Positions 7,798 through 15,728 of a stretch of DNA of 64,000 nucleotides are shown one piece after another. Numbering within the stretch: the stretch's first letter is position 1; each line of letters opens with the position of its first letter. Location of the stretch: the NCBI GenBank assembly GCA_039714395.1, contig JBDLJH010000012.1:1-64000 (forward strand). Reading direction: 5' to 3'. Source of the stretch: JAPHSX01 sp039714395. Its GTDB lineage: Bacteria > Pseudomonadota > Gammaproteobacteria > Thiohalomonadales > Thiohalomonadaceae. Under the pieces are notes generated by a model, which worked only from the letters and a program-made list of their open reading frames with translations, did not search any database and had not been told where the DNA came from. The position numbers and the translations under genes were made by a program.

Positions 7798-8835
7798 ATG
7801 AGTATGTTACGAAATGCTGTTTTTTCTGTTCTGGCCCTGATTGGTGTCACCCTATGCGCGCAAGCGGCACTGGTGGATGAGGTGCCAGATGGCCCGGCCC
7901 TGGATGATCAGGCGCTAGATGAGGTGGTTCGCTACCCTGACTGGTTTCAACTCAGTTTTCTCAATTTGCGTGAGGATCTGCAGCAGGCGTTGCGATATAA
8001 AAAGCGCGGTCTGATTGTCTATTTTGGACAACACGACTGTCCCTACTGTTACGCCCTGATTGAGAAGAATCTGCGCTTACCTGATATCGAGTCCTATACC
8101 CGTCGCTATTTTGATGTGGTAGCGGTGGACATCCATGGTATGGAGTCGGTGGTCGATATGAACGGTGAGGAGATGAGCGAGCAGGAGTTGGCCGATAGCC
8201 TTGGTGTGGATTTTACTCCAACCCTGATCTTCTATGATGCTGAGGGTAAGGAGGCGATGCGCCTGCGTGGTTATTATCCTCCCTACAAATTTCGTGCAGC
8301 GCTGGAGTACATGGCCGATGCACACTATCGGGAGGAGAGTTTCCGCGATTACCTGGAGCGGGCTGACCCGCCTATGGCATTTGAGCAGGGTGGCCTTAAT
8401 GAGGCAGAGTTTTTTTCTGCCCCCCCTTATGCACTGGATCGTAGTCGTTTGCCCGCAGAGCAGCCGTTGGCGGTGTTTTTTGAACAGGGGGACTGTCACG
8501 CTTGCGACATTCTTCATACCTCGCCGTTGGGTAACGCTGAAATTCTGGAACAGCTGACGGGCTTTGAGAGTGTGCAGCTCGATATCTGGGCTGATACCCC
8601 GGTGCTTACCCCTGGTGGTGAGCGCACCACGAGTCGTGCCTGGGCACAAAAACTGGGGCTCTTCTATACGCCTAGTGTGATCTTCTTTGATGAACTCGGT
8701 AAGGAGATTATTCGAGTCGATTCAGTGGTCGGTTTTTATCGACTGCGCAAGGTGCTCGATTACATTAGTAGTGGTACCTACAAGCGCGGTATTCCACTGC
8801 TCCGGTATCGTCGCTCTAGTTCAGGAGAGCAGTAA
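7798..8835 (+). CDS. exported tandem thioredoxin-fold protein (SoxW-like)
   Basis: A 345-residue protein with a signal peptide (cleavage probably after AQA near residue 23) and two thioredoxin-like domains in a row. Domain 1 carries CPYC (Cys81, Cys84) and cis-Pro141 in TPT; domain 2 carries CHAC (Cys233, Cys236) and cis-Pro292 in TPS. Both are periplasmic disulfide reductase/isomerase style centres. Domain 1 closely resembles the single-domain protein encoded at 27035-27568, so this gene seems to have arisen by domain duplication or fusion. Related proteins (SoxW-like) keep partner thiols reduced in sulfur-oxidation or cytochrome c assembly. The mazG start lies 2 nt after its stop. Confidence 0.82.
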   Translation: MSMLRNAVFSVLALIGVTLCAQAALVDEVPDGPALDDQALDEVVRYPDWFQLSFLNLREDLQQALRYKKRGLIVYFGQHDCPYCYALIEKNLRLPDIESYTRRYFDVVAVDIHGMESVVDMNGEEMSEQELADSLGVDFTPTLIFYDAEGKEAMRLRGYYPPYKFRAALEYMADAHYREESFRDYLERADPPMAFEQGGLNEAEFFSAPPYALDRSRLPAEQPLAVFFEQGDCHACDILHTSPLGNAEILEQLTGFESVQLDIWADTPVLTPGGERTTSRAWAQKLGLFYTPSVIFFDELGKEIIRVDSVVGFYRLRKVLDYISSGTYKRGIPLLRYRRSSSGEQ

Positions 8836-8836
8836 G

Positions 8837-9631
8837 GTGGCCGCTGAAAATATCAATAAACTGTTGCAGGTTATGGCAGCCTTGCGTGACCCGGAGGGTG
8901 GTTGTCCCTGGGATATTGAGCAGGACTTTTCGACTGTTGCCCCCTACACCATTGAAGAGGCCTATGAGGTGGCCGATGCCATTGAACGCGGCGAGTTGGG
9001 TGAGTTGCGCGATGAGCTGGGCGATCTGTTATTTCAGGTGGTATTCCATGCGCGTATCGCCGAAGAGCAGGGAGTCTTTGATTTTGATGATGTGGTAACG
9101 GCGATTGTGGAAAAGATGATTCGCCGACATCCCCACGTCTTTGCTGATGAGGAGGTAGCCGACGCCGAGGCGCAGACTCGCGCCTGGGAGGCGCAGAAGG
9201 TTAAGGAGCGTAAGGTGAAGGGACAGAGTAGCAGTCTGCTCGATGGGATCACCCTCGGCTTGCCCGCTCTCAGTCGTGCCGAGAAGTTGCAGAAGCGTGC
9301 GGCGGGTGCCGGTTTTGACTGGCCGGAGATCGCCCCGGTGTTCGATAAGATCCACGAGGAGATCGAAGAGGTACATGCGGAGCTGGATGGCGATGACCAT
9401 CAGGCACTGCATAATGAGATCGGCGGCCTGCTGTTTGCCTGCGTCAACCTAGCACGACATGCCGGGGTTGATGCGGAGCAGGCACTACGTTCTGCTAATA
9501 AAAAATTCGTAGACCGTTTTCAGTATGTGGAACAGGCGTTAGCCATGCAGGGAAGCTCGATAGAGGAGGCGGATGTTGAACGTATGGACGGGTTATGGGA
9601 TGAGGCGAAAGCTAAAGAGAAGAGAGTTTAA
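8837..9631 (+). CDS. mazG: nucleoside triphosphate pyrophosphohydrolase MazG
   Basis: A 264-residue protein, the usual length for MazG. It has the tandem MazG domains: the first with LLQVMAALRDPEGGCPWD and the metal-binding EEAYEVADAIE ... ELRDELGDLLFQVVFHA, the second with EEIEEVHAELDG ... NEIGGLLFACVNLARH. It hydrolyses NTPs to NMP and pyrophosphate, cleaning aberrant nucleotides and modulating ppGpp-related stress. The GTG at 8837 is chosen because it starts at the conserved N-terminus and AGGAG stands about 9 nt before it; longer forms would overlap the upstream gene. It is co-transcribed with the thioredoxin-like gene (1 nt gap). Confidence 0.92.
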   Translation: MAAENINKLLQVMAALRDPEGGCPWDIEQDFSTVAPYTIEEAYEVADAIERGELGELRDELGDLLFQVVFHARIAEEQGVFDFDDVVTAIVEKMIRRHPHVFADEEVADAEAQTRAWEAQKVKERKVKGQSSSLLDGITLGLPALSRAEKLQKRAAGAGFDWPEIAPVFDKIHEEIEEVHAELDGDDHQALHNEIGGLLFACVNLARHAGVDAEQALRSANKKFVDRFQYVEQALAMQGSSIEEADVERMDGLWDEAKAKEKRV

Positions 9632-9671
9632 GGAGTAGGCACCACACCGGATGGTGCGATGCCTGTCGTAC

Positions 9672-10751
9672 TTAGCGAACGGTGTAGAAGAAGCCGTCGC
9701 TACTGCCAAAGTAGATGCGGTTATTATCGATTACCGCCGAGCTACTAATAGCTCCTTGAGTATCCAGTTTCCACTGCTGCTTGCCACTGTTGGCATTGAC
9801 CGCATGCATTTTCTTGTCGTAGCCCCCTACATAGACCAGGCCACTACCGAGAATCGGTGAGGCAGTGATCCAGTCTTTGGTTTTGTACTTCCATCTGGGG
9901 CTATGTTTTTTCATATCGATGGCGTAGAGGTGGTTGTCATGGCTACCCACGTAGACCACACCACTGCCGATGGCAGCGGCACCGTTGATGGCAGCGGCAG
10001 TACGATAACGCCACTTTTGCTGCCCGGTCTTGATCTCGACAGCGTAGAGGGCATTGTCCTGACTGCCGACGTAAACGATGCCGTTACTTATTGCCGGTGA
10101 AGCGTGAATCTTACCCTTGGTGCTGAAGCGCCAGCGCTCGTTGCCACTGCCTGCCTCGACTGCGAACAGATTCATATTGTCGCTACCAAAGAAAACCAGA
10201 CCATTATCGACAGCAGGGGAGGAGTAGATGGCTTCTCCTGCGTCGAATTGCCAGCGCTCACTGCCGCTGGCGATGTCGATGGCGAACAGTTTGCCAGCTA
10301 CGTTGCCGATATAGAGGATACCCTCGACCAGTGCCGCAGAGGTGGTGACTGAGCCGCCGGTTGCCAGCTTCCAGACCTGCTGGCCGGTGGCAATATCGAT
10401 GGCGTAGACCTTGCCGTCGTGGCTGCCCACATAGGCGATGCCGGCGGAAATTGCCGGTGCGCCACCGATAGGGCCTCCGGCCTTGAAGCGCCATTTTTCA
10501 TCACCGCTATCCAGGTCGACGGCGAAGAGATAGCCACCACTGTTACCGAAGTAGGCGACACCGTCACTGACCACGGAGGGGGTCTTGATGGCTGATTTGC
10601 TGTTGAACTTCCGCTCCAGTCGATTCAACGTACTAACACCGCCGCTGTAAACTCCACTGTGGGCCGCATCACCGCGGTACATGTCTACCTTGGCCGCGCC
10701 GCAGCCGCCAAGGGCAAGGGCGCTCAGTAGCACCAAAGCACGTTTCTGCAT
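9672..10751 (-). CDS. PQQ-repeat beta-propeller lipoprotein
   Basis: A 359-residue exported protein. The signal peptide ends in a lipobox at Cys17 (ALALGGC). The rest is a chain of about eight blades, each with the pattern 'V-Y-V/I-G-S-x-D-x-x-L-Y-A-I/V-D/E-x-x-T/S-G-x-x-x-W' typical of PQQ-like or BamB-like propellers. BamB of the outer-membrane assembly complex has the same architecture and anchoring but is usually beside der; here the neighbours are mazG (convergent) and a divergent padR, so a BamB role is uncertain. No PQQ-dehydrogenase active-site residues are evident. AAGGAG lies just upstream of the ATG. Confidence 0.78.
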   Translation of the reverse strand: MQKRALVLLSALALGGCGAAKVDMYRGDAAHSGVYSGGVSTLNRLERKFNSKSAIKTPSVVSDGVAYFGNSGGYLFAVDLDSGDEKWRFKAGGPIGGAPAISAGIAYVGSHDGKVYAIDIATGQQVWKLATGGSVTTSAALVEGILYIGNVAGKLFAIDIASGSERWQFDAGEAIYSSPAVDNGLVFFGSDNMNLFAVEAGSGNERWRFSTKGKIHASPAISNGIVYVGSQDNALYAVEIKTGQQKWRYRTAAAINGAAAIGSGVVYVGSHDNHLYAIDMKKHSPRWKYKTKDWITASPILGSGLVYVGGYDKKMHAVNANSGKQQWKLDTQGAISSSAVIDNNRIYFGSSDGFFYTVR

Positions 10752-10873
10752 TATATCTCTCCTTAGTTATATCCTGACCTGCCACGCTCTTACGGCGGGT
10801 CAGTAGCATTGTTTATCTGCCGCTGACTATGCCATATACGGTGATGTCTCGCCATGATGGGCGTCACACTACC

Positions 10874-10913
10874 TATATCTTGACGATATATATTGTTCTG
10901 ATATATTTATTAA
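10874..10913 (+). promoter_or_regulatory. padR promoter and putative PadR operator; leaderless start likely
   Basis: TTGACG at 10880-10885 and TATATT at 10902-10907 are separated by 16 nt and form a good sigma-70-type promoter. Its start point should fall at about 10914, which is the ATG of padR, and no Shine-Dalgarno sequence precedes that ATG, so a leaderless mRNA is likely. The inverted repeat TATATC-TTGAC-GATATA (10874-10890) covers the -35 box and a further GATATAT copy (about 10900-10906) covers the -10, fitting autorepression by PadR. Confidence 0.55.
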
Positions 10914-11444
10914 ATGGATGTAAAAACACTCTGTCTTGGCGTGCTCAGCCTTGGTGAGGCGAGCGGGTATGAGATCAAGAAATTTTTCGAGGACGGCTTC
11001 AGCCACTTCTATGTGGCGGGTTTTGGCTCGATCTATCCGGCGCTAGCCCAACTTACCCGTGACGGGCATGTAACCTGTAGCAATATTGAGCAGGAGAAGC
11101 GTCCGGCGAAGAAGGTCTATCGCATTACTAATTCCGGCGTTGCCCTGTTCCACCATGAACTGGCACAGGGCTACCCGTCTCACAAAGTGCGCTCCGATTT
11201 TCTGCTACAGATGGTGTTTGCCACCTTTTTGTCATCAGCTCGCCTTGATGAGGTGCTGACACAGCGTAGCGAAGATTTGCAGGCAGAACTGCAGCACATT
11301 GGTAACTATTGTGAGCGTGATGATATCCCGCAGGGAGGACATTTTGCTCTGGGTTATGCCCAGGCGGTATTACAGGCTGGGCGCGACTATATTGAGAATA
11401 ACCGCGATGCACTGATAGCCGAAATTAAAGAGAAGGATCTATGA
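10914..11444 (+). CDS. PadR-family transcriptional regulator
   Basis: A 176-residue PadR-type repressor. The N-terminal winged helix (about 1-85) has the family hallmarks: LCLGVLSLGEASGYEIKKFF, then the recognition region GSIYPALAQLTRDGHV and the wing KKVYRITNSGVALFHH. A C-terminal helical dimerisation arm (about 95-175) follows, as in the PadR_C/AphA group. The stop overlaps the adaptor start by 4 nt, so the regulator is the first gene of an RND efflux operon and probably controls it and itself. Phenolic compounds or lipophilic drugs are common PadR ligands; none can be named here. Confidence 0.9.
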   Translation: MDVKTLCLGVLSLGEASGYEIKKFFEDGFSHFYVAGFGSIYPALAQLTRDGHVTCSNIEQEKRPAKKVYRITNSGVALFHHELAQGYPSHKVRSDFLLQMVFATFLSSARLDEVLTQRSEDLQAELQHIGNYCERDDIPQGGHFALGYAQAVLQAGRDYIENNRDALIAEIKEKDL

Positions 11445-12469
11445 TGGTTTTAGCTCATGCGACCAAGATTACTACGCTGTTGTCCGCGTGCTTATTTTGC
11501 TCTGTGCTCGCACAGGCAGCAGAGAAACCTGCACCGGTACGTGCAGCCTCGTTCTCATTGCTGGCTATCCATCCTGCGGTAAGTGCTCCAGCGCAGGTGC
11601 TAAGTCTTAATGACAGTCGAATTGAGTCGTCTCTTGCCGCTACGGTAGAGCAGATTCGGGTACGTGTCGGTGATGTGGTCGAAGCCGAGACGGAATTATT
11701 GCACCTGGAGTGTGGTGATCAGCGCAATATCCTGCAGCAGAGCAAGGCCGGACGGGATGCCCTCAAGGCCCGCAAAGTATTTGCTGATTTCCAGTATGCT
11801 CGTGCCCGCTCGCTGGTGAAGAGTAAGAACATATCCGATGAAAAACTGCGTCAACACAAGGCCGATGCCGGGGCACTACAGGCGGAGTTGGCCGGGGCCG
11901 AGGCAGGCGTGGCGCAGGCATTGCGTAATGTAGAGCGTTGCACCGTATTCGCTCCCTTTAAGGCAGTGGTGGTGGAGCGCCTGATCGGGGTTGGTGAGAA
12001 GGTGCAACCCGGTAAGCCATTACTGCGCCTGCTGGATCTATCGGCGCTGGAGGTGTCGGCACAGGTGCCAGAGTTTGATGCTGAATCTCTGCGGCAAGCA
12101 GAGACACTGACTCTGCTGGTGGATGCTAAGCGCTATCCACTTAAGTTACGTAGTGTGATACCGGCTCTGGATCCGCGCTCGCGCAGTCGTGAATTGCGAC
12201 TCGATTTTGTTGAACAGACGGCACAGCCGGGCAGCAGTGGACGGCTACAGTGGCTTAAGCTGCAACCTCACTTACCCGCTGAACTCCTGCTGCGCCGAGA
12301 CGGTCAGTATGGAGTCTATGTGTTGCGAAAGGGGGTGGTGGAGTTTGTTGTCATTGACGGCGCACGTGAGGGTAGTCCCGCTGCACTTGATCTGCCCGGC
12401 GATACGTTGATTGTGACGGAGGGGCGTTACGGCCTCAATCATGGTGATGCCGTGATTGTAGTGGAGTAA
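11441..12469 (+). CDS. RND efflux periplasmic adaptor (membrane fusion protein)
   Basis: A 342-residue HlyD/AcrA-type adaptor with a signal peptide (about 1-27, ending AQA). It has the split lipoyl domain (QIRVRVGDVVEAETELLHLECG and later CTVFAPFKAVVVERLIGVGEKV), a short alpha-hairpin between them (about 90-165), then a beta-barrel (LEVSAQVPEFDA) and a C-terminal proximal domain. It links the RND pump encoded 3 nt downstream to an outer-membrane channel. The ATG at 11441 overlaps the padR stop (ATGA); the next codon is also ATG and could serve. A single Cys in the first lipoyl half is unusual but not diagnostic. Confidence 0.88.
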   Translation: MMVLAHATKITTLLSACLFCSVLAQAAEKPAPVRAASFSLLAIHPAVSAPAQVLSLNDSRIESSLAATVEQIRVRVGDVVEAETELLHLECGDQRNILQQSKAGRDALKARKVFADFQYARARSLVKSKNISDEKLRQHKADAGALQAELAGAEAGVAQALRNVERCTVFAPFKAVVVERLIGVGEKVQPGKPLLRLLDLSALEVSAQVPEFDAESLRQAETLTLLVDAKRYPLKLRSVIPALDPRSRSRELRLDFVEQTAQPGSSGRLQWLKLQPHLPAELLLRRDGQYGVYVLRKGVVEFVVIDGAREGSPAALDLPGDTLIVTEGRYGLNHGDAVIVVE

Positions 12470-12472
12470 CTT

Positions 12473-15400
12473 ATGCTCGCCCGTTTCCTGCAGCACCACG
12501 TGCTGGCCAACCTTAGTTTTGTGTTGGTGCTGGTGCTTGGCATCGCCGCCTATAATATGTTGCCGCGGGAGAAAGACCCCACCATCAACTTCAACTGGAT
12601 CCAGATCACCACAGCGATGCCCGGTGCCTCTGCCGAGGATGTGGAGAAGTTGATCACCACCCCGCTGGAAGATGCGGTTGCCAAAATCTCCGACATTCGT
12701 TTTATCTCCAGTGTTAGTCGTGAATCGGTCTCCAGTGTTTTGATACGTTTTAATGATGTGCCTCCGCGCATATTTGACAAACGTCTCAATGATTTGCGTC
12801 GCGAGGTACAGAATGTTGAGAACACCGAGTTGCCGGAAGTGGCCAACTCCCCCTTCATCTATGAAATCACTTCGGCCAGTGCCTTTCCAACGGCCAGCCT
12901 GGTGCTGCAGGGGCAGGCCAACGATGAGCAGTTGCGCTTTCATGGAAGGCAGCTGGACAAAGATCTGGAGCGACTGGCGGGCATTGACCGGGTCGACTCC
13001 ATCGGTCTGCGCGACCCGGAACTTAGGGTGGTATTTGATCCAGCGCGGGTGAGTGCCCTGGGTCTTACCCCGGGCGATCTGGCGGATACAGTCAGCCTCT
13101 ATTTCCGCGATCTCTCTGCCGGTAGCGTGCGCATGGACAACCGTGAGGTGTTGTTGCGCCTGGTGGGTACCGGTGACTCGCCGGGTTTGCTTGAATCCCT
13201 GCCGGTGATCACCGCCAGGGGGGAGGTGACACTGGGCTCCCTGGCTGAGGTACAGCGTGACAGGGAGAGGGCAAACAGGCTGGTCAGCTATAACGGGCAG
13301 CCGGCACTGTTTATGAGTGTGTTCAAGAAAGAGAGTGCCAATACCCTGGAGCTGGTTGATCGGCTTCACAGCTTCATGGAAGAGCGAAACAAGACTCTCA
13401 GCACCTTTGGTCTGCATCTGGTCTTGGTTGATGATCAAACCACCTCTACCCGCAATGCGATCAAGGTGATGGAAACTAATGCAGTGTTGGGTCTGATACT
13501 GGTGCTGCTGGTGACGTGGGGCTTTCTGGGCTCGCGCATCTCTTTTTTCATTACCATCGGCATTCCCTTCACTCTGGCCGGTACCTTTCTGGTGCTCTCC
13601 ATCATCGGTCAGACCCTGAACAACTCGATATTGCTGGGGGTGGTGATCAGTCTCGGTATGCTGGTGGACGATGCAGTGGTGGTGGTGGAGGGCATGTATT
13701 ACCGGCTGCGTCATGGCATGGCAGCGACGCAGGCTGCGGTGGAGTCGTTGCGTGAGGTGTTTGCGCCGGTAACGACCTCGGTGCTTACCACTATGGCGGC
13801 CTTTATGCCGCTGATGTTGATGCCCGGTATTTTGGGTCAGTTCATGATGGTGATCCCGCTGGTGGTCACGCTGGCACTGGCGATATCCCTGTTTGAGGCC
13901 TACTGGATCCTTCCGTCGCATGTGATTGGTGCGAAGGTTAATTTTGATAAACCTTCCCGTTTTCATCATAAGCGTGAGCTTTACACCCACTGGATGCAGG
14001 TGAAATATTCTCGTCTGTTGATTAAGGCGATGCGTTACCCAGGGCGTAGTGCAGCGGTGGTGTTGCTGCTTTTCGCGGTAGCCATCGGTGCGCTCGCTGC
14101 TGGGCGAATTAATGTCAACTTCTTTGCCATGGAGTCGTTACGACTCTTCTACATCAACGTGGAGATGCCACCGGGTACGCCGTTGGATCTGAGCCTGCAG
14201 AAGAGCCGTGAGGCGGAGCAGCGTATTCGCTCGGGGCTGTTGCCGGGCGAGGTGCGTGGCATGGTGAGTTATGCCGGGATTATGTTTACTGCGATGGAAC
14301 CCCTGATGGGGGACAACTATGCCCAGGTGATGGTCAGCCTCAATCCGCAACAGGGTGATATGCGCAGTACCCATGAGTTGGTTGAAGCCGTGCGTCCGCT
14401 GCTGGCCGATCTTACAGGCGTGGCCGAACTCTATTTCTTTGAGATGAAGGATGGGCCACCTACAGAAAAGCCGATTAAGGTGAAAGTGCGTGGTGATGAT
14501 TTTGAGCAGATCGGTGTGGCGGTTGATGCGCTGAAGGGGATCCTTGGCAACATCAAGGGGGTGAGTGACATTAGTGATAATGACAGCCCCGGAGCTATGG
14601 AGTTAGTACTTACTGTCAATCATGATGCGGTGAACCGTGCCGGACTTAGCCCGGCGGTGCTATCGCGCCTGATCCGCATGTTGGGCGATGGTGAGGTGGT
14701 CTCTAGCGTACAGGTACGTGGTGAGAAGGTGGAGGTACGGGTTCTGGCCGAGCAGCATCACCGCGATCTCGAATCCCTGTTGCGCACCCCCATTGCCCTG
14801 CCCGATGGTAGCGAGATGGCCCTGGGTGAGCTGGTGGATAATCGGGTGGAGTACGGGCGCTCAAATATCCGTCACCACAATCTGCGCCGGGCAATCACGC
14901 TGGAGGCTGACCTCGACAAGGGGGTGGTGGATACCGTTAGCGCTAATGCCCGGTTGCTGGAAGAGTGGCAGGCTATTGCCTCCAACCACCCCGGTATTAA
15001 TCTCGATTTCTCCGGTGAGCTGGATGATATCAATGAGAGCCTTGATTCAATTTTCATCCTCTTTACCTTTGGTCTGGGTCTGATCTACCTCATTCTTGGC
15101 ACCCAGTTTGGTAGCTACTTCCAGCCGCTGTTGATCATATTCACCATCCCGATGGCCCTCACGGGTGTGTTACTGGGTCTCTGGATCACCGGTAATCCGC
15201 TTAGCCTCTATACTCTCTATGGGGTGGTAGCGCTGGGTGGTATCGCGGTTAATGCAGCCATTGTCCTGATCTCTGCGGCCAATGCGCGACTCAACTCGGG
15301 AATGAGTGTGCTGCATGCTACGGTTTATGCAGCACGTCGCAGGATGATTCCCATCATTATTACCTCGCTGACCACTATCGCCGGGCTGTTCTCGCTGGCC

Positions 15401-15538
15401 ACGGGACTGGGTGGCCACTCGTTGATATGGGGGCCGGTTGCCACTGCCATCGTGTGGGGCCTGGCCTTCTCCACCGTCCTCACCCTGTTTGTTACCCCTA
15501 TGCTCTATCGCTTTTTCATGGGTCTGGTCCGCCGCTAG
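12473..15538 (+). CDS. RND efflux pump, inner-membrane permease (AcrB/HAE1-like)
   Basis: A 1021-residue proton-driven pump with the duplicated 6+6 transmembrane RND plan: TM1 at about 10-28, a first periplasmic loop to about 330, TM2-6 (about 335-500), TM7 near 525, a second large loop to about 855, and TM8-12 to the end. The proton-relay Asp pair is present near residue 400 in LGMLVDDAVVVVEG. The N-terminus is cytoplasmic. With the adaptor 3 nt upstream it forms a pump-adaptor unit; no TolC-type gene follows, so it must borrow a channel. Substrate is unknown. GGAG stands 6 nt before the ATG. Confidence 0.93.
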   Translation: MLARFLQHHVLANLSFVLVLVLGIAAYNMLPREKDPTINFNWIQITTAMPGASAEDVEKLITTPLEDAVAKISDIRFISSVSRESVSSVLIRFNDVPPRIFDKRLNDLRREVQNVENTELPEVANSPFIYEITSASAFPTASLVLQGQANDEQLRFHGRQLDKDLERLAGIDRVDSIGLRDPELRVVFDPARVSALGLTPGDLADTVSLYFRDLSAGSVRMDNREVLLRLVGTGDSPGLLESLPVITARGEVTLGSLAEVQRDRERANRLVSYNGQPALFMSVFKKESANTLELVDRLHSFMEERNKTLSTFGLHLVLVDDQTTSTRNAIKVMETNAVLGLILVLLVTWGFLGSRISFFITIGIPFTLAGTFLVLSIIGQTLNNSILLGVVISLGMLVDDAVVVVEGMYYRLRHGMAATQAAVESLREVFAPVTTSVLTTMAAFMPLMLMPGILGQFMMVIPLVVTLALAISLFEAYWILPSHVIGAKVNFDKPSRFHHKRELYTHWMQVKYSRLLIKAMRYPGRSAAVVLLLFAVAIGALAAGRINVNFFAMESLRLFYINVEMPPGTPLDLSLQKSREAEQRIRSGLLPGEVRGMVSYAGIMFTAMEPLMGDNYAQVMVSLNPQQGDMRSTHELVEAVRPLLADLTGVAELYFFEMKDGPPTEKPIKVKVRGDDFEQIGVAVDALKGILGNIKGVSDISDNDSPGAMELVLTVNHDAVNRAGLSPAVLSRLIRMLGDGEVVSSVQVRGEKVEVRVLAEQHHRDLESLLRTPIALPDGSEMALGELVDNRVEYGRSNIRHHNLRRAITLEADLDKGVVDTVSANARLLEEWQAIASNHPGINLDFSGELDDINESLDSIFILFTFGLGLIYLILGTQFGSYFQPLLIIFTIPMALTGVLLGLWITGNPLSLYTLYGVVALGGIAVNAAIVLISAANARLNSGMSVLHATVYAARRRMIPIIITSLTTIAGLFSLATGLGGHSLIWGPVATAIVWGLAFSTVLTLFVTPMLYRFFMGLVRR

Positions 15539-15595
15539 CGTAAATAGAGTTAGCCCTGGTTTTGTTGCCCTGCTATTGGGCGAGCACATGGTGAA

Positions 15596-15612
15596 TGCAC
15601 AAAAGTAGTGCA
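15596..15612 (+). promoter_or_regulatory. NtrC-type enhancer site upstream of amt
   Basis: TGCACAAAAGTAGTGCA is a 17-bp inverted repeat with arms TGCAC/GTGCA and the 7-nt spacing of NtrC binding sites (consensus TGCACCA-N3-TGGTGCA). Its centre lies roughly 95-100 nt before the start point predicted from the sigma-54 promoter at 15675-15691, the usual enhancer distance. Assignment to NtrC is by motif match; no ntrC gene is in the window. Confidence 0.6.
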
Positions 15613-15665
15613 TATAATGACCGTATCGTCTGTTTGAACTCCGCTAACACACTGATTTTGTTTGC

Positions 15666-15691
15666 AGCACTAACTTGGTGCATTTCTTGCT
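15666..15691 (+). promoter_or_regulatory. sigma-54 promoter of amt with overlapping NtrC-like site
   Basis: TTGGTGCATTTCTTGCT (15675-15691) has the invariant GG (15677-15678) and GC (15689-15690) separated by exactly 10 nt, plus the TTGC(T) of the -12 element, so it fits the RpoN consensus. Transcription should start near 15702, leaving a leader of about 27 nt. AGCACTAACTTGGTGCA (15666-15682) is a second NtrC-like 17-mer that overlaps the -24 element. rpoN itself is encoded at 61004-62467. Confidence 0.62.
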
Positions 15692-15728
15692 GTGTTCTGA
15701 GGCAATTCAAATGTTCTTAGGATGAACC

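Noticed and set aside
12272..13990. 572-codon open frame on the minus strand inside the RND pump gene
   Set aside because: It lies antisense to a plainly coding RND permease. Its product is His/Gln/Arg-rich with no domain, as expected for the reverse complement of a coding frame.
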